Below, piece by piece: positions 1 to 7,423 of a stretch of DNA of 64,000 nucleotides. This stretch comes from Curvibacter lanceolatus ATCC 14669 (GTDB lineage: Bacteria > Pseudomonadota > Gammaproteobacteria > Burkholderiales > Burkholderiaceae_C), in the NCBI RefSeq assembly GCF_000381265.1, contig NZ_KB906271.1:49487-113486 (forward strand), in the 5' to 3' direction. Position 1 is the first letter of the stretch; each line of letters begins with the position of its first letter. The notes beneath the pieces were generated by a model. It ran no database searches and was not told the DNA's origin. It saw only the letters and a program-made list of their open reading frames with translations. A program made the translations under genes and the position numbers.

Positions 1-202
1 GGGCCTGGGCCGCAGACTGGTGGATGAATGCCTGCGCTTTGCGCGAGCGCAGGGTTACCGGCGCATGGTGCTGTGGACCAACGACATCCTGGTGTCAGCC
101 CGCCGCATCTACCAGGCCGCCGGCTTTGAGTTGATCGAAGAGGAAAAGCACCACAGCTTTGGCAAAGACCTGGTGGGCCAGGTGTGGGCGCGCGATCTTT
201 GA
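1..202 (+). CDS. GNAT-family acetyltransferase, C-terminal fragment (cut by window edge)
   Basis: The frame is open from base 2, so the gene begins outside the window. About 66 residues are visible: the acetyl-CoA binding segment (GLGRRLVDECLRFA), then a beta strand (MVLWTN), the ARRIYQAAGF helix and the HHSFGKDL end. This arrangement is typical of the GNAT domain at the C-terminus of MarR-GNAT fusion proteins, but the N-terminal part cannot be seen, so a free-standing GNAT protein is equally possible. An internal GTG at base 20 is unlikely to be a real start because the conserved fold continues upstream of it. The gene converges on nsrR with no spacer. Confidence 0.75.
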   Translation, partial: GLGRRLVDECLRFARAQGYRRMVLWTNDILVSARRIYQAAGFELIEEEKHHSFGKDLVGQVWARDL

Positions 203-652
203 TCAGGCCGCGGCCGGCACCGAGCGCGCCACCAGGCGCACGATGGCCTCACCGGTGGGTGCGGCCACCATGTCAGCCAGGGTGTATTGATTGAGGCTGG
301 CAAAGAAAGCCTGCTGGGCCTGGTCGAGCATGCCCTTGAGCAGACAGCGCCCAGCCAGGGCGCAGGGGGGGTCGGCGCAATCGATCATCTGGGTGACGCC
401 TTCGAGGCTCTGGATCACCTCACCCAGGCGGTATTCGTGCAATGGCCGGGCCAGGGCCAGCCCGCCCCCCTTGCCCCGGGTGGTGGCCAGCCATTGGTTC
501 TGGCCCATGAAGTGCACCACCTTGACCAGGTGGTGGCGTGACACCTCGAACTGCTGGGCGATTTCTGTGATGGTGGCAGGGGTGTCGCGCTTCTGATGGG
601 TGAGGTACATCAGAACGCGCAGGCCCAGGTCGGTGAAGTGCGTGAGCTGCAT
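203..652 (-). CDS. nsrR: Rrf2-family nitric oxide-sensing repressor NsrR
   Basis: 149 residues, full length for NsrR. An N-terminal winged helix begins MQLTHFTDLGLRVLMYL, and the three Fe-S ligand cysteines C92, C97 and C103 lie in CADPPCALAGRC. NsrR proteins carry an Fe-S cluster that NO destroys, which relieves repression of NO detoxification genes. Here it lies 39 bp downstream of the flavohaemoglobin gene on the same strand, so the two probably form an hmp-nsrR operon that represses itself through the operator upstream of hmp. IscR is the nearest alternative in the family, but a separate, clear IscR is present at about 37.4 kb. Confidence 0.93.
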   Translation of the reverse strand: MQLTHFTDLGLRVLMYLTHQKRDTPATITEIAQQFEVSRHHLVKVVHFMGQNQWLATTRGKGGGLALARPLHEYRLGEVIQSLEGVTQMIDCADPPCALAGRCLLKGMLDQAQQAFFASLNQYTLADMVAAPTGEAIVRLVARSVPAAA

Positions 653-691
653 GGTGGCACGTGGTAAGAGGGCCCAGGCAGCATAACGCGT

Positions 692-1915
692 TCAGACACC
701 CCCGGTGCCAAAGGCCTCGGCATGGATGTGGGCTGCCGGCACACCCGCCGCCTGCAAGGCCTGGCGCTGCGCCTGCATGAAGCCGCGCGGGCCGCACAGG
801 TAGTACTGCGAGCCGGCGCCCAAGGCACTGACCTGCTCGACCGACAGCTCGATGCGGCCGGCCTGGTCGTAATGCTGGCCGAGCTGGTCTTGCGCACGTG
901 GGTGCTCGTAGTGGATGCGCGCCTTCAGGGCACGGTGCCGAGCGGCCAGCTCGCGCACCCGGGCGCCGAAGGCATGGGCACCCCCGTGGCGCGCCGCGTG
1001 CAGAAAGTGCACGGTGCGCTGCGGGGCGCGCTGCACCAGGTGCTCCAGCATCGCCATCATGGGGGTGATGCCGACGCCGGCGCTGATGAGTACCGCAGGC
1101 GCCTGGGCCTGATCATCGAGCACAAAGTCGCCCATGGGTGGGGCCACGTCGATCAGGTCGCCCTGCTGGATCTGGGTGTGCAGCACGTTCGACACCATGC
1201 CGGCAGGCGTGGCCGCCTCGCCGCCCTGCCCGGCTTCGCGCTTGACCGAGATGCGCAGGGCCTGCTCGCCCGGCGCGGCCGACAGGCTGTACTGGCGCGG
1301 CTGGTGCAGGCCCAGCTCGGGCACGGGCACGCGCACGCTCACATACTGGCCCGGCACAAAGCCGGGCACCGGGCCGCCATCGGCGGGCACCAGGTAGAAC
1401 GAGGTGATCTCTTCGCTCTCGGCCACCTTGCGCTGCACGCGAAAGCCGCGCCAGCCCGTCCAGCCGCCGGGCTGGGTGGCGGCGGCCTGGTACAGGCCCT
1501 CTTCCATGCCGATCAGCAGCTCGGCCAGTTGCCCGTAGGCGGCGGCCCAGGCGGCAATCAGTTCGTCGGTGGCGGCCTCGGCGCCCAGCACCTCGCGGAT
1601 CGAGGCCAGCAAGTGTTTGCCGACGATGGCGTAGTGCTCGCGGCGGATGCCCAGGCTCACATGCTTGTGCGCGATCAGCTGCAGCACCGGGGCCAGCACC
1701 CCCGGGTTGTCGATGTGCTCGGCATAGGCCGCCACCGCCATGGCCAGGGCCTGCTGCTGGGCGCCCGAGCGCTGGTGGCCCTGGTTGAAGATGGCTTTGA
1801 GTTCGGGGTTGTGCTCGAACATGCGGGCGTAAAAGTGGCGGGTCAGCGCCACGCCATGCTCCTTGAGCACGGGGGCGGTGGCTTTGACGAGGGTGCGGGT
1901 CTGGGTGTCGAGCAT
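692..1915 (-). CDS. hmp: Flavohaemoglobin (nitric oxide dioxygenase)
   Basis: 407 residues, close to the usual 395-403. Residues 1-140 are the globin domain, with the proximal haem histidine H85 in IAHKHVSLGI. Residues 155-260 bind FAD (RQYSLSAAP), and the rest is an NAD(P)H-binding ferredoxin-reductase module (GVGITPM, then YLCGPRGFM). The enzyme oxidises NO to nitrate in the cytoplasm using O2 and NAD(P)H. The start has a good AGGAAG ribosome binding site 5 bases upstream. The promoter region directly behind it holds an NsrR-like palindrome, and nsrR follows in the same direction, so NO-inducible expression is expected. Confidence 0.95.
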   Translation of the reverse strand: MLDTQTRTLVKATAPVLKEHGVALTRHFYARMFEHNPELKAIFNQGHQRSGAQQQALAMAVAAYAEHIDNPGVLAPVLQLIAHKHVSLGIRREHYAIVGKHLLASIREVLGAEAATDELIAAWAAAYGQLAELLIGMEEGLYQAAATQPGGWTGWRGFRVQRKVAESEEITSFYLVPADGGPVPGFVPGQYVSVRVPVPELGLHQPRQYSLSAAPGEQALRISVKREAGQGGEAATPAGMVSNVLHTQIQQGDLIDVAPPMGDFVLDDQAQAPAVLISAGVGITPMMAMLEHLVQRAPQRTVHFLHAARHGGAHAFGARVRELAARHRALKARIHYEHPRAQDQLGQHYDQAGRIELSVEQVSALGAGSQYYLCGPRGFMQAQRQALQAAGVPAAHIHAEAFGTGGV

Positions 1916-1928
1916 GAAGGCTTCCTTT

Positions 1929-1956
1929 TAAAGATGCATTTATATTACATTTTAAA
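1929..1956 (-). promoter_or_regulatory. NsrR-type operator overlapping the hmp promoter
   Basis: An AT-rich imperfect palindrome is centred near 1942 (left half AAGATGCATTT, right half ending TACATTTTAA). It matches the known NsrR half-site AAGATGYATTT and lies 15-40 bases before the hmp start codon. On the minus strand it contains a TAATATAA stretch usable as a -10 box, so bound repressor would block polymerase. This is assignment by motif similarity, not proof. Confidence 0.7.
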
Positions 1957-2027
1957 AATCACCGGTTCCAACAAGACCCCAGCATCGCTACGGGCACTGC
2001 TCTCTCAGGGTTTCCACGCCTCATTGA

Positions 2028-2060
2028 TTACGCATTGCGGACTATATTTACGCTATTCAA
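2028..2060 (+). promoter_or_regulatory. Predicted IclR-type operator upstream of the P450 fusion gene (copy A)
   Basis: TTACGCATTGCGGA begins at 2028, and a second TTACGC begins exactly 20 bases later at 2048. The same arrangement with the same spacing occurs at 6210 between the IclR and TctC genes. Inside it is an IclR-like dyad, TGCGGA...TTACGC. It ends 15 bases before the P450 start codon and contains TATATT, so it probably overlaps the promoter. Confidence 0.6.
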
Positions 2061-2075
2061 AACACCCACGGCGCC

Positions 2076-4427
2076 ATGACCACCCCCCAAGACACTGCGG
2101 CCCCTGCCGCCCGCTGCCCCATCGACCACGCCGCGCTGCTGGGCCAGCGCTCGCCCACCCCGTGCCCGGTGAGCCCTGGAGCAGCCGCCTTCGACCCCTT
2201 TTCTGACGGCTACCAGCAAGATCCGCCCGAGTACCTGCGCTGGGCGCGCGAGCAGGAGCCGGTGTTCTTCAGCCCGCAGCTGGGCTACTGGGTGGTGACG
2301 CGCTATGACGACATCAAAGCGGTGTTCCGCGACAACCTGACCTTCAGCCCCTCGATCGCGCTGGAGAAGATCACCCCCACCGGTGACGAGGCCAACGCCG
2401 TGCTGGCCCAGTACGGCTACGCCATGAACCGCACCCTGGTGAACGAAGACGAACCCGCCCACATGGCACGCCGCCGCGTGCTGATGGAGCCCTTCACGCC
2501 CGAGGCCCTGAAGCACCACGAGCCCCTGGTGCGGCGGGTGACGCGTGAATACATCGACCGCTTCATCAACGATGGCCGTGCCGACCTGGTCGATCAGATG
2601 CTGTGGGAGGTGCCGCTGACCATCGCCCTGCACTTTCTGGGTGTGCCCGAAGAGGACATGGACCAGCTGCGCCAGTTCTCCATTGCCCACACGGTGAACA
2701 CCTGGGGCCGCCCGCGGCCTGAAGAGCAGGTGAAGGTGGCGCATGCGGTGGGCAACTTCTGGCAGTTGGCCGGCAAGATCCTGGACAAGATGCGGCAAGA
2801 CCCCAGCGGCCCGGGCTGGATGAAATACGGCATCCGCAAGCAGGCCGAGTACCCCGACGTGGTGACCGACTCGTACCTGCACTCGATGATGATGGCGGGC
2901 ATCGTGGCGGCCCACGAGACCACGGCCAACGCCACGGCCAACGCGCTGAAGCTGCTGCTGCAGCACCCCAGCGCCTGGCGCGAGCTGTGCGAAGACCGCA
3001 GCCTGATCCCCAGCGCGGTGGAAGAATGCCTGCGCCACAACGGCTCGGTGGCTGCCTGGCGGCGCCTGGCCACGCGGGACGTTCAGGTGGGTGGCATCGA
3101 CATCCCGGCGGGCAGCAAGCTGCTGATCGTGATGGCCTCGGCCAACCACGACGAACGCCGCTTTGCCGATGCTGACCTGTTCGACATCCGGCGCGACGAC
3201 GCCAGCGAACACCTGACCTTTGGCTATGGCGCCCACCAGTGCATGGGCAAGAACCTGGCCCGCATGGAGCTGCAGATCTTCATCGACGAATTTGCCCGCC
3301 GCCTGCCCCACATGCGTCTGGCCGAGCAGCGCTTCAGCTATGTGGCCAACACCTCGTTCCGCGGCCCCGAGCACCTGTGGGTGGAATGGGACCCGGCCGC
3401 CAACCCCGAACACCACCGCCCCGAAGTGCACGAGGTCTTGCAGCCGGTGCGCATCGGTGAGCCCTCGCGCCACGCCATTGCGCGGCCGGTGCAGGTGGAG
3501 AGCATCACCCCCCTGAGCGCCGACACGCTGCGCCTGCGCCTGCGCTCGGTCGATGGCCAGCCCCTGCCGCGCTGGACGCCCGGCGCCCACATCGACGTGG
3601 CGTGCGGCAGCACCGGCCTGTCACGCCAGTACTCGCTGTGCGGCGACCCGGCCGAGGCCGCGGTGTACGAAATCGCGGTGCTGCGCGACCCGGCCAGCCG
3701 CGGCGGCTCGGCCTGGCTGCACGAGCAACTGCGCGTGGGCGAGCGTCTGAAGATCCGCGGCCCGCGCAACCACTTCCGTTTTGACGAAGGCGCCCAGCGC
3801 GTGATCCTGCTGGCCGGGGGCATCGGCATCACCCCGATCCGCGCCATGGCCCGGCGCGCCTCAGCACTCGGCATGGACTATCAGGTGCACTACTGCGGGC
3901 GTTCACGCCAGCACATGGCCTACCTGGCCGAGATGCAGGCCGAGCATGGCCAGCGATTGCAGGTGCACGCCAGCGACGAAGGCCAGCGCCTGGACCTGAG
4001 CGCCTTGCTGCGCAGCCCCACCCCCGGCACGCAGCTGTATGCCTGCGGCCCCGAGCGCCTGCTGCAGGCCTTGGCCGAGGCCGGTGCGCACTGGCCCGAA
4101 GACAGCCTGCACACCGAGCACTTCCACGCCCAGGCCACCCAGCTGGACCCGAGCCGCGAACACGCCTTCGAAGTGGTGCTGAAAGATTCGGGCCTGACCC
4201 TGCCGGTGCCCGCCGACCAGACCGTGTTGTCGGTGTTGCGCGCCGCCAACATCGACGTGCAAAGCGACTGTGGCGAAGGCCTGTGTGGCTCGTGCGAGGT
4301 GCGGGTGCTGGGTGGCCAGATCGACCACCGCGACGTGGTGCTGACCCGCAGCGAGCGCGAAGCCCAAGACCGCATGATGGTGTGCTGCTCGCGCGCCTGC
4401 GGCGGGCAGCTGGTGCTTGAACTCTGA
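2076..4427 (+). CDS. Self-sufficient cytochrome P450 fused to a phthalate-dioxygenase-type reductase (CYP116B-like)
   Basis: 783 residues in three parts. Residues 1-450 are a P450 with the I-helix AAHETTANA, the ExxR helix (EECLR) and the haem loop FGYGAHQCMGKN, whose ligand is C389. Residues about 470-690 are an FMN/NAD(P)H reductase (RQYSLCG, GGIGITPIRA). Residues about 700-783 are a plant-type [2Fe-2S] ferredoxin with C732, C737, C740 and a last cysteine at 770/771. This order is that of P450RhF and the CYP116B class, which need no partner proteins and hydroxylate or dealkylate aromatic and other small organic substrates. The substrate cannot be read from sequence. A strong terminator follows, so the gene is probably monocistronic and under the repeat at 2028-2060. 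Confidence 0.93.
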   Translation: MTTPQDTAAPAARCPIDHAALLGQRSPTPCPVSPGAAAFDPFSDGYQQDPPEYLRWAREQEPVFFSPQLGYWVVTRYDDIKAVFRDNLTFSPSIALEKITPTGDEANAVLAQYGYAMNRTLVNEDEPAHMARRRVLMEPFTPEALKHHEPLVRRVTREYIDRFINDGRADLVDQMLWEVPLTIALHFLGVPEEDMDQLRQFSIAHTVNTWGRPRPEEQVKVAHAVGNFWQLAGKILDKMRQDPSGPGWMKYGIRKQAEYPDVVTDSYLHSMMMAGIVAAHETTANATANALKLLLQHPSAWRELCEDRSLIPSAVEECLRHNGSVAAWRRLATRDVQVGGIDIPAGSKLLIVMASANHDERRFADADLFDIRRDDASEHLTFGYGAHQCMGKNLARMELQIFIDEFARRLPHMRLAEQRFSYVANTSFRGPEHLWVEWDPAANPEHHRPEVHEVLQPVRIGEPSRHAIARPVQVESITPLSADTLRLRLRSVDGQPLPRWTPGAHIDVACGSTGLSRQYSLCGDPAEAAVYEIAVLRDPASRGGSAWLHEQLRVGERLKIRGPRNHFRFDEGAQRVILLAGGIGITPIRAMARRASALGMDYQVHYCGRSRQHMAYLAEMQAEHGQRLQVHASDEGQRLDLSALLRSPTPGTQLYACGPERLLQALAEAGAHWPEDSLHTEHFHAQATQLDPSREHAFEVVLKDSGLTLPVPADQTVLSVLRAANIDVQSDCGEGLCGSCEVRVLGGQIDHRDVVLTRSEREAQDRMMVCCSRACGGQLVLEL

Positions 4428-4454
4428 CGATCCGAGCCGCCACCGCCCTTCCCC

Positions 4455-4480
4455 AAGGCCCTTCGTTGAAGGGCCTTTTT
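4455..4480 (+). terminator. Rho-independent terminator of the P450 fusion gene
   Basis: A perfect 10-bp stem (AAGGCCCTTC / GAAGGGCCTT) with a GTT loop is followed by a T run, 28 bases after the P450 stop codon. Confidence 0.88.
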
Positions 4481-4664
4481 GCTTTCAACGCTTTATCAAC
4501 GCTTGATCCGAACAATGGCGTGGTGCTCAGGGAGAAAAGTGCTGCCGGCGGCCCCGATGGAGGGCCGCCGGTGGGTGCTGGACGCTGGGCGAATGAACCG
4601 GGCGCCAGGACATCCGTCCCGGGCCTGTCCTTGCAATTGCCGAGTGCCTGAAGGAAAGCTCAAC

Positions 4665-5243
4665 GTGTTGAAAAATTTTTGGACCCTGGTCATCGCCTGC
4701 TGCATGGCTTCTTCAAGCTGGGCCACAGCGACTTACAGCGGGACCAGTGGGACCTACAACAGCTATGCGACGCTCCTCTACAACAATACGATGTTCGTGA
4801 CGGGGTCCTTCACGCTGAGCAGTCCCCTGGAGGCCAACCTCACGAACACCAACATCACCTCCCTGGTGCAGTCTTTCAGCTTCAGCGACGGTGCATCGGG
4901 CGGGCTGACGATCACCAAGGCCAATGCCACAAGCTATACATTTGATCGCGTGAACACAGACGCCACCGGGGCCATCACCAGTGCAGACATCACCGTGAAT
5001 GTGGCGGGCAAGTCGATCCGGACCTACGGTGGCGACGGCGTGGAAAGCGGCACCCAGATTTCCAACGCGCCCAACGGCATTGCCAGTGGCTTCAGTGCGG
5101 TCACGTTCACCGTGACCATCACCGCCGACCCGGTGAGCAACACCCCTGTCCCCACCCTCTCCGAATGGGCCATGATGACCCTGGCCGGCCTGATGGTGGC
5201 TGGCGTGGCCCTGCATCGCCGCCGTCAACTGAGCGGCTTCTGA
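4665..5243 (+). CDS. IPTL-CTERM domain surface/secreted protein
   Basis: 192 residues from a GTG at 4665, with AAGGAAAG 6 bases upstream; a TTG one codon later is possible. A Sec signal peptide (LKNFWTLVIACCMASSSWA) is followed by a Ser/Thr/Asn-rich beta-type region of about 140 residues. The C-terminus is the sorting signal VPTLSEWAMM, a hydrophobic helix and a basic tail (HRRRQLSGF). IPTL-CTERM signals are known from exosortase-bearing betaproteobacteria, where such proteins are thought to be processed for export in biofilm or surface matrix. No exosortase lies in the window. The function of the middle region is not recognisable. Confidence 0.85.
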   Translation: MLKNFWTLVIACCMASSSWATATYSGTSGTYNSYATLLYNNTMFVTGSFTLSSPLEANLTNTNITSLVQSFSFSDGASGGLTITKANATSYTFDRVNTDATGAITSADITVNVAGKSIRTYGGDGVESGTQISNAPNGIASGFSAVTFTVTITADPVSNTPVPTLSEWAMMTLAGLMVAGVALHRRRQLSGF

Positions 5244-5303
5244 CCGAACAGGCCCCGGCCCGGGCCTGCGCGGCAGGGACCCTTCTGCCCCCCTCGCAAG
5301 GAT

Positions 5304-6110
5304 TCACCCCGCCGTCAGCGTCCCCAAACTGAGGCTGATGGCACGGGCCTCGCGCAGCACCAGCGGCGCAATCGGGCCCTTCAGGCCGGGGTCAAAACCC
5401 CCGGTGGCGCCCAGGGCGGTCAGCACCGCCACCACCCGGCCGCTGTAGTCGGTGATGGGCGCCGCCACCGCGCTGATGCCGGGCAGCAGCGAATCGCGTG
5501 CGATGGCACACCCTTGCAGCCGCACCTGATCGCGCAATTGATCCAGGGTCTGCACGCCCAGGCGGGCACGCTGCTCAGAGCTGGCCTGGGCCAGTTCGTC
5601 CTGCAGGCGGCGCCACTGCGCTGCGTCGTCCAGCGTGCTCAGAAACACCTGCCCGGTGGCCGACCACAGGGCGGGCAGCACCGAGCCCGCACGCACATTG
5701 ATGGTGACGGGCAGCAGCGGCTCTTCGAACCGCATGATGGTGGGGCCCAGATTGCCCATGATGGCCAGGAAGCAGGTCACGCCCAATTCATCGCGCAGGC
5801 GGATCAGAGCCGGCTCGCTGCGGCGCACAGGGTCGTTCTGGCGCATCGCCGCCAGGCCGATCTGGATGGCCTCAGGCCCCAGGCGGTAGTGCTGGCTGCT
5901 GCTGTCCTGCACCACCAGGTCTTCCTGGATCAGGCTGGCGAGGTAGCGGTGCACCTTGGCGGTGCTTTCGTCCACGGCCGTCGCCACAGCGGTCAGGCTG
6001 GCGGTGCCCCCCAGGCGGGCCAACGCCTTCAGGATGCCCATGCCCATTTCGGCCGACTGCACGCGCTGGCGTCGCTCGGGGGTGCGGGGTGGGCTCGGGT
6101 CTTCACTCAT
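5304..6110 (-). CDS. IclR-family transcriptional regulator
   Basis: 268 residues from ATG 6110, chosen because AGGAA lies 7 bases upstream; an earlier in-frame ATG at 6146 would add 12 residues. Residues about 22-80 form the winged helix (SAEMGMGILKALARLGG...). The rest is the IclR ligand-binding domain (ITDYSGRVVAVLTALG, then a Leu-rich end). It is divergent from a TctC-type receptor gene. The 168-bp intergenic region holds a repeat also found before the P450 fusion gene, so this protein is the natural candidate to control both. IclR proteins of this type usually sense aromatic or short organic acids; the ligand here is unknown. Confidence 0.9.
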   Translation of the reverse strand: MSEDPSPPRTPERRQRVQSAEMGMGILKALARLGGTASLTAVATAVDESTAKVHRYLASLIQEDLVVQDSSSQHYRLGPEAIQIGLAAMRQNDPVRRSEPALIRLRDELGVTCFLAIMGNLGPTIMRFEEPLLPVTINVRAGSVLPALWSATGQVFLSTLDDAAQWRRLQDELAQASSEQRARLGVQTLDQLRDQVRLQGCAIARDSLLPGISAVAAPITDYSGRVVAVLTALGATGGFDPGLKGPIAPLVLREARAISLSLGTLTAG

Positions 6111-6209
6111 CAATGGGTTCCTGGCTGTGGGAGGGCAACACGCCATTATGGGCAGGCGCAGCCCCCGGCCAGAGGCCTCCGGCCCCCTGGTGAAAGCCCT
6201 AGCAGAAAA

Positions 6210-6239
6210 TTACGCATTGCGAAGTATTCTTACGCATTG
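6210..6239 (+). promoter_or_regulatory. Predicted IclR operator in the iclR-tctC intergenic region (copy B)
   Basis: TTACGCATTGCGAA begins at 6210, with a second TTACGCATTG at 6230, again 20 bases on. The dyad TGCGAA...TTACGCA resembles known IclR-family sites. It matches copy A at 2028-2060 over both repeats and spacing, and lies about 40 bases before the receptor start. Confidence 0.62.
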
Positions 6240-6278
6240 ACCATTGAGAACCCACAAACTGCCTTTCGGAGCCCCCAC

Positions 6279-7259
6279 TTGAAAAAATTCGTCCGTGCCT
6301 GCCTGCTGGCCCTGCCTGTTCTGCTGGGCCTCCAGGCCGCGCCCACCCTGGCCCAGGCCAATTACCCGAACAAGCCCGTGCGCTGGATCGTGCCCTACCC
6401 TGCAGGGGGTGGCTCTGACTTTCTGGCCCGCACCATCAGCCAGGCCTGGGCGACCAGCAGCGGGCAGACGGTGGTGATCGACAACAAGCCCGGCGGCAAC
6501 ACCGCCATCGGCGCGGTCGAAACGGTGCGCTCGGCGCCCGATGGCTACACCATCCTGTCGGCCGACAACGGCACCATGGTGTTCAACCCGGCGCTGTACT
6601 CCAAGCTGTCGTACGACCCGGTCAAGGACCTGGCCCCGGTGACGCTGATGGGGCGCTTTCCGATGATTCTGGTGGTGGGCCCGGGCTCGGACGCCAAGGA
6701 TGCCAAAGACTTCATCGCCAAGGCCAAGGCCCGCCCCGGCAGCATCAACTATGGCTCGGCCGGCGCCGGCAGCCCGCATCACCTGGCCATGGAAATGCTC
6801 AAGGTCGAGGCCAAGCTGCACCTGGTGCACATCCCCTACCGCGGTGCCGCCCCGGCCCTGGCCGACCTGGTGGGCGGGCAGATTCCGGCCATGATGGTTG
6901 ACATGGCCGCTGGCGCCGGCTTCATCAAAGCCGGCAAGGTTCGCCCGCTGGCCGTGGCCAACCCGACCCGCCTGCCGCAGTTGCCCGATGTGCCCACCTT
7001 TGCCGAGATCGGCCTGAAGAACGTCGAGGCTGCAGCCCTGGTGGGCCTGGTGGCGCCGGCCGGCACCCCGGTCGAGGTAGTGAACTCGCTGCAAAAGCAG
7101 ATCGCGGCAGCCATCGCCCAGCCCGCAGTCAAACAGCGCCTGATCGATTTCGGTGTGGAACCGGTGGGCAACACGCCGCGCGAATACACTGAACTGCTGC
7201 GCAAGGAAACCGTGCGCTGGCACCGCATCATCAAGGACCAGGGCATCTCGCTCGACTGA
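6279..7259 (+). CDS. TctC/Bug-family periplasmic solute-binding protein
   Basis: 326 residues from TTG 6279, selected because it begins a clean signal peptide (LKKFVRACLLALPVLLG...LAQA) and has CGGAG 7 bases upstream. The mature part shows the family signature YPNKPVRWIVPYPAGGGSD near residue 28 and the second conserved stretch INYGSAGAGSPHHLAMEML. Bug proteins bind carboxylated ligands with high affinity in the periplasm. Betaproteobacteria carry many of them without a linked TctAB transporter, as here, where they may act as sensors or share transporters. The shared regulatory repeat with the P450 fusion hints that both serve the same substrate. Confidence 0.93.
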   Translation: MKKFVRACLLALPVLLGLQAAPTLAQANYPNKPVRWIVPYPAGGGSDFLARTISQAWATSSGQTVVIDNKPGGNTAIGAVETVRSAPDGYTILSADNGTMVFNPALYSKLSYDPVKDLAPVTLMGRFPMILVVGPGSDAKDAKDFIAKAKARPGSINYGSAGAGSPHHLAMEMLKVEAKLHLVHIPYRGAAPALADLVGGQIPAMMVDMAAGAGFIKAGKVRPLAVANPTRLPQLPDVPTFAEIGLKNVEAAALVGLVAPAGTPVEVVNSLQKQIAAAIAQPAVKQRLIDFGVEPVGNTPREYTELLRKETVRWHRIIKDQGISLD

Positions 7260-7367
7260 GGCCTCGGCGCGGCGCCCACACCGAGACCGATATCCCGGCA
7301 CGGTGATTGCTTGCCTGGTGCATGCCGTCCTAGGGGACTGGTGCGCGCCAGTCACCCCACGCAGCGG

Positions 7368-7399
7368 CCAGATCGTCTCGGGACGATCTGGTCGTTTTT
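7368..7399 (+). terminator. Rho-independent terminator after the TctC gene
   Basis: A perfect 10-bp stem (CCAGATCGTC / GACGATCTGG) with a TCGG loop is followed by TCGTTTTTC. It separates the receptor gene from the chemoreceptor gene 24 bases further on. Confidence 0.88.
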
Positions 7400-7423
7400 C
7401 ATTCCAATTCCCAAACCTGCACG

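Noticed and set aside
722..2206. Long plus-strand open frame opposite hmp and running into the P450 gene
   Set aside because: It is antisense to the full-length flavohaemoglobin and has no family features.
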